The position numbers and the translations under genes are program-made. From the NCBI GenBank assembly GCA_964035015.1, contig OZ036003.1:7785330-7849329 (forward strand): DNA of 64,000 nt. The letters run 5' to 3'. This document shows, piece after piece, positions 59,801-64,000 of this stretch; within the stretch, counting starts at the first letter, position 1; every line of letters begins with the position of its first letter. The notes under the pieces were generated by a model that was given only the letters and a program-made list of their open reading frames with translations, had not been told where the DNA came from and ran no database searches. The stretch is from Corallium rubrum (Eukaryota; Cnidaria; Anthozoa; Scleralcyonacea; Coralliidae).

Positions 59801-62800
59801 TCTGTGAAAAGGAGAAGGCTGTATTTTGGCTAAAAATAATTTTTTTGATTTTTGGAAAAAAATCCCCCCAAAAAAGTAAAGGGGTTAGCCTTTACTTTTT
59901 GATCGATTTTGATTACTTTTGAAACTTTTGAGTTAGGGTAAAAAACGGTTAAATAAAGTCGTTTTAGACATTCTGTAAAAGGAGAAGGCTGTATTTGGGC
60001 TAAAAATAATTTTTTTGATTTTTTGAAAAAACTTCGGAGAAAAAAAAAGTAAAGGGGTTAGCCTTTACTTTTTGACCGATTTTGGTCACTTTTGAAACTT
60101 TTGAGTTAGGGTCAAAAACAGTTAAATAAAGTCGGTTTAGACATTCTGTGCAAAGGAGAAGGCTGTATTTTGGCTAAAAATGATTTTTTTTATTTTTTGA
60201 AAAAAATCCGGAAAAGAAAAGTAAAGGGGTTAGCCTTTACTTTTTGACCGATTTTGGTCACTTTTGAAACTTTTGAGTTAGGGTTAAAAACGGTTAAATA
60301 AAGTCCTTTTAGACATTCTATGAAAAGGAGAAGGCTGTATTTTGGCTAAAAATAGGTTTTTTGATTTTTTGAAAAAAATCCGGGAAAAAAAAGTAAAGGG
60401 GTTAGCCTTTATTTTTTGGCCGATTTTGGTCACTTTTGAAACTTTTGAGTTAGGGTAAAAAACGGTTAAATAAAGTCGTTTTAGACATTCTGTGAAAAGG
60501 AGAAGGCTGTATTTTGGCTAAAAATAATTTCCTTGATTTTTTGAAATAAATCCGGAAGCAAAAAAGTAAAGGGGTTAGCCTTTACTTTTTGACCGATTTT
60601 GGTCACTTTTGAAACTTTTGAGTTAGGGTCAAAAACGGTTAAATAAAGTCGTTTTAGACCTTCTGTGAAAAGGAAAAGGCTGTATTTTGGCTAAAAATAA
60701 TTTTTTAGATTTTTGGAAAAAAATCCGGAAAAAAAAAAGTAAAGGGGTTAGCCTTTACTTTGTGACCGATTTTTGTCACTTTTGAAACTTTTGAGTTAGG
60801 GTAAAAAACGGTTAAATAAAGTCGTTTTAGACATTCTGTGAAAAGGAGAAGGCTGTATTTTGGCTAAAAATAATTTCCTTGATTTTTTGAAAAAAATCCG
60901 GAAAAAAAAAGTAAAGGGGTTAGCCTTTACTTTTTGACCGATTTTGGTCACTTTTGAAACTTTTGAGTTAGGGTTAAAAACGGTTAAATAAAGTCCTTTT
61001 AGACATTCTGTGAAAAGGAGAAGGCTGTATTTTGGCTAAAAATAATTTTTTTGATTTTTTGAAAAAAATCCGAAGAAAAAAAGTAAAGGGGTTAGCCTTT
61101 ACTTTTTGACCGATTTTGGTCACTTTTGAAACTTTTGAGTTAGGGTTAAAAACGGTTAAATAAAGTCCTTTTAGACATTCTATGAAAAGGAGAAGGCTGT
61201 ATTTTGGCTAAAAATAATTTCCTTGATTTTTTGAAATAAATCCGGAAGCAAAAAAGTAAAGGGGTTAGCCTTTACTTTTTGACCGATTTTGGTCACTTTT
61301 GAAACTTTTGAGTTAGGGTAAAAAACGGTTAAATAAAGTCGTTTTAGACATTCTGTGAAAAGGAGAAGGCTGTATTTTGGCTAAAAATAATTTCCTTGAT
61401 TTTTTGAAATAAATCCGGAAGCAAAAAAGTAAAGGGGTTAGCCTTTACTTTTTGACCGATTTTGGTCACTTTTGAAACTTTTGAGTTAGGGTCAAAAACG
61501 GTTAAATAAAGTCGTTTTAGACCTTCTATGAAAAGAAGAAGGCTGTATTTTCGCTAAAAATAATTTTTTTGATTTTTTGAAAAAAATCCGGAAAAGAAAA
61601 GTAAAGGGGTTAGCCTTTACTTTTTGATCGATTTTGGTCACTTTTGAAACTTTTGAGTTAGGGTTAAAAACGGTTAAATAAAGTCCTTTTAGACATTCTG
61701 TGAAAAGGAGAAGGCTGTATTTTGGCTAAAAATAATTTTCTTGATTTTTTGAAAAAAATCCGGAAAAAAAAAGTAAAGGGGTTAGCCTTTACTTTTTGAT
61801 CGATTTTGGTCACTTTTGAAACTTTTGAGTTAGGGTTAAAAACGGTTAAATAAAGTCCTTTTAGACATTCTATGAAAAGGAGAAGGCTGTATTTTGGCTA
61901 AAAATAGGTTTTTTGATTTTTTGAAAAAAATCCGGAAAAAAAAGTAAAGGGGTTAGCCTTTACTTTTTGACCGATTTTGGTCACTTTTGAAACTTTTGAG
62001 TTAGGGTAAAAAACGGTTAAATAAAGTCGTTTTAGACATTCTGTGAAAAGGAGAAGGCTGTATTTTGGCTAAAAATAATTTCCTTGATTTTTTGAAATAA
62101 ATCCGGAAGCAAAAAAGTAAAGGGGTTAGCCTTTACTTTTTGACCGATTTTGGTCACTTTTGAAACTTTTGAGTTAGGGTTAAAAACGGTTAAATAAAGT
62201 CCTTTTAGACATTCTGTGAAAAGGAGAAGGCTGTATTTTGGCTAAAAATAATTTTCTTGATTTTTTGAAAAAAATCCGGAAGAAAAAAAGTAAAGGGGTT
62301 AGCCTTTACTTTTTGACCGATTTTGGTCACTTTTGAAACTTTTGAGTTAGGGTTAAAAACGGTTAAATAAAGTCCTTTTAGACATTCTATGAAAAGGAGA
62401 AGGCTGTATTTTGGCTAAAAATAGGTTTTTTGATTTTTTGAAAAAAATCCGGAAAAAAAAAGTAAAGGGGTTAGCCTTTACTTTTTGACCGATTTTGGTC
62501 ACTTTTGAAACTTTTGAGTTAGGGTCATAAACGGTTAAATAAAGTCGTTTTAGACCTTCTGTGAAAAGGAAAAGGCTGTATTTTGGCTAAAAATAATTTT
62601 TTTGATTTTTCGAAAAAAATCCCCCCAAAAAAGTAAAGGGGTTAGCCTTTACTTTTTGATCGATTTTGATTACTTTTGAAACTTTTGAGTTAGGGTAAAA
62701 AACGGTTAAATAAAGTCGTTTTAGACATTCTGTGAAAAGGAGAAGGCTGTATTTGGGCTAAAAATAATTTTTTTGATTTTTTGAAAAAACTTCGGAGAAA

Positions 62801-64000
62801 AAAAAAGTAAAGGGGTTAGCCTTTACTTTTTGACCGATTTTGGTCACTTTTGAAACTTTTGAGTTAGGGTCAAAAACAGTTAAATAAAGTCGGTTTAGAC
62901 ATTCTGTGCAAAGGAGAAGGCTGTATTTTGGCTAAAAATGATTTTTTTTATTTTTTGAAAAAAATCCGGAAAAGAAAAGTAAAGGGGTTAGCCTTTACTT
63001 TTTGACCGATTTTGGTCACTTTTGAAACTTTTGAGTTAGGGTTAAAAACGGTTAAATAAAGTCCTTTTAGACATTCTATGAAAAGGAGAAGGCTGTATTT
63101 TGGCTAAAAATAGGTTTTTTGATTTTTTGAAAAAAATCCGGAAAAAAAAAGTAAAGGGGTTAGCCTTTACTTTTTGACCGATTTTGGTCACTTTTGAAAC
63201 TTTTGAGTTAGGGTAAAAAACGGTTAAATAAAGTCGTTTTAGACATTCTGTGAAAAGGAGAAGGCTGTATTTTGGCTAAAAATAATTTCCTTGATTTTTT
63301 GAAATAAATCCGGAAGCAAAAAAGTAAAGGGGTTAGCCTTTAATTTTTGACCGATTTTGGTCACTTTTGAAACTTTTGAGTTAGGGTCAAAAACGGTTAA
63401 ATAAAGTCGTTTTAGACCTTCTGTGAAAAGGAAAAGGCTGTATTTTGGCTAAAAATAATTTTTTAGATTTTTGGAAAAAAATCCGGAAAAAAAAAAGTAA
63501 AGGGGTTAGCCTTTACTTTGTGACCGATTTTGGTCACTTTTGAAACTTTTGAGTTAGGGTAAAAAACGGTTAAATAAAGTCGTTTTAGACATTCTGTGAA
63601 AAGGAGAAGGCTGTATTTTGGCTAAAAATAATTTCCTTGATTTTTTGAAAAAAATCCGGAAAAAAAAAGTAAAGGGGTTAGCCTTTACTTTTTGACCGAT
63701 TTTGGTCACTTTTGAAACTTTTGAGTTAGGGTAAAAAACGGTTAAATAAAGTCGTTTTAGACATTCTGTGAAAAGGAGAAGGCTGTATTTTGGCTAAAAA
63801 TAATTTCCTTGATTTTTTGAAATAAATCCGGAAGCAAAAAAGTAAAGGGGTTAGCCTTTACTTTTTGACCGATTTTGGTCACTTTTGAAACTTTTGAGTT
63901 AGGGTCAAAAACGGTTAAATAAAGTCGTTTTAGACCTTCTATGAAAAGAAGAAGGCTGTATTTTCTCTAAAAATAATTTTTTTGATTTTTTGAAAAAAAT
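56829..64000. repeat. 172-bp satellite array, about 42 monomers, multimeric; runs off the window
   Basis: TTAGGGT recurs at 56829, 57001, 57173, 57345, 57517, 57690 and so on to 63899. Each monomer holds two adjacent hairpins: GTAAAGG-GGTTAG-CCTTTAC and TGACC-GATTTT-GGTCA. A variable A/T-rich segment follows, including AAAATCCGG. The first one or two monomers are the most diverged, as expected at an array edge. Variants recur in a fixed order, so the array is organised as higher-order repeats of about 16-17 monomers (2758-2933 bp). No open frame spans it. Confidence 0.97.

Noticed and set aside
56829-64000. Telomeric array
   Set aside because: TTAGGG occurs once per 172-bp monomer rather than in tandem; the array is a satellite.

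Overview
The window is eukaryotic, from an intron-rich, TE-rich animal genome. It contains phase-0 exons with GT..AG borders, long microsatellites, many foldback/MITE elements and three metazoan-type genes, all on the + strand. The dispersed repeats, the TE mix (Helentron, Penelope-like, Tc1, pogo, hAT, MULE) and gene compactness suggest a cnidarian, probably an anthozoan. That is inference from pattern; no marker gene in the window settles the species.

Layout. (1) 2118-29665: the 3' part of a large spectrin-repeat gene, called nesprin-like with low certainty. I can place 15 exons encoding about 1,370 residues. Most exons are 92-112 codons, phase 0 at both ends, and cut at the same place in the repeat (helix B), so the gene looks built by exon duplication. 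Its introns are filled with microsatellites, minisatellites and transposons. The 5' end lies outside the window. The proposed last exon ends in a short Pro/Ser tail with no membrane anchor. (2) 32036-34553: a two-exon gene for a 214-residue protein with a beta-helix fold like the C-terminal domain of cyclase-associated protein (C-CAP). (3) 34700-43030: repeat-dominated intergenic DNA with a hAT element, a foldback element and two copies of an unclassified 1.5-kb repeat. (4) 43105-45330: a stonin-family endocytic adaptor in one uninterrupted exon, with two WVxF motifs, an NPF motif, a stonin homology domain and a mu-homology domain. A short upstream ORF ends in an ATGA overlap with its start codon. 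(5) 45400-56720: MITEs, a pogo/Tigger-like element and long microsatellites. (6) 56829-64000 (window edge): a satellite array of about 42 monomers of 172 bp with higher-order repeat structure.

The best candidate for something undescribed is the element at 15408-18304. It has two nearly identical inverted arms of 1.1 kb around a single gene for a small CCHC zinc-finger/acidic protein. The arms carry tandem CRE-like sites, a kappa-B-like site lies just upstream of the gene, and the element sits in a GGTT microsatellite. No known transposase is recognisable in it. Other strong signals are the multimeric 172-bp satellite, hammerhead-ribozyme-like cores in head-to-head foldback elements, a splice donor that has become a GTAA microsatellite, and a Helentron with matching inverted ends and a decayed endonuclease.

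All calls come from reading the sequence by eye. Splice sites are inferred from consensus and reading frame, and names from remembered family features, without database searches.
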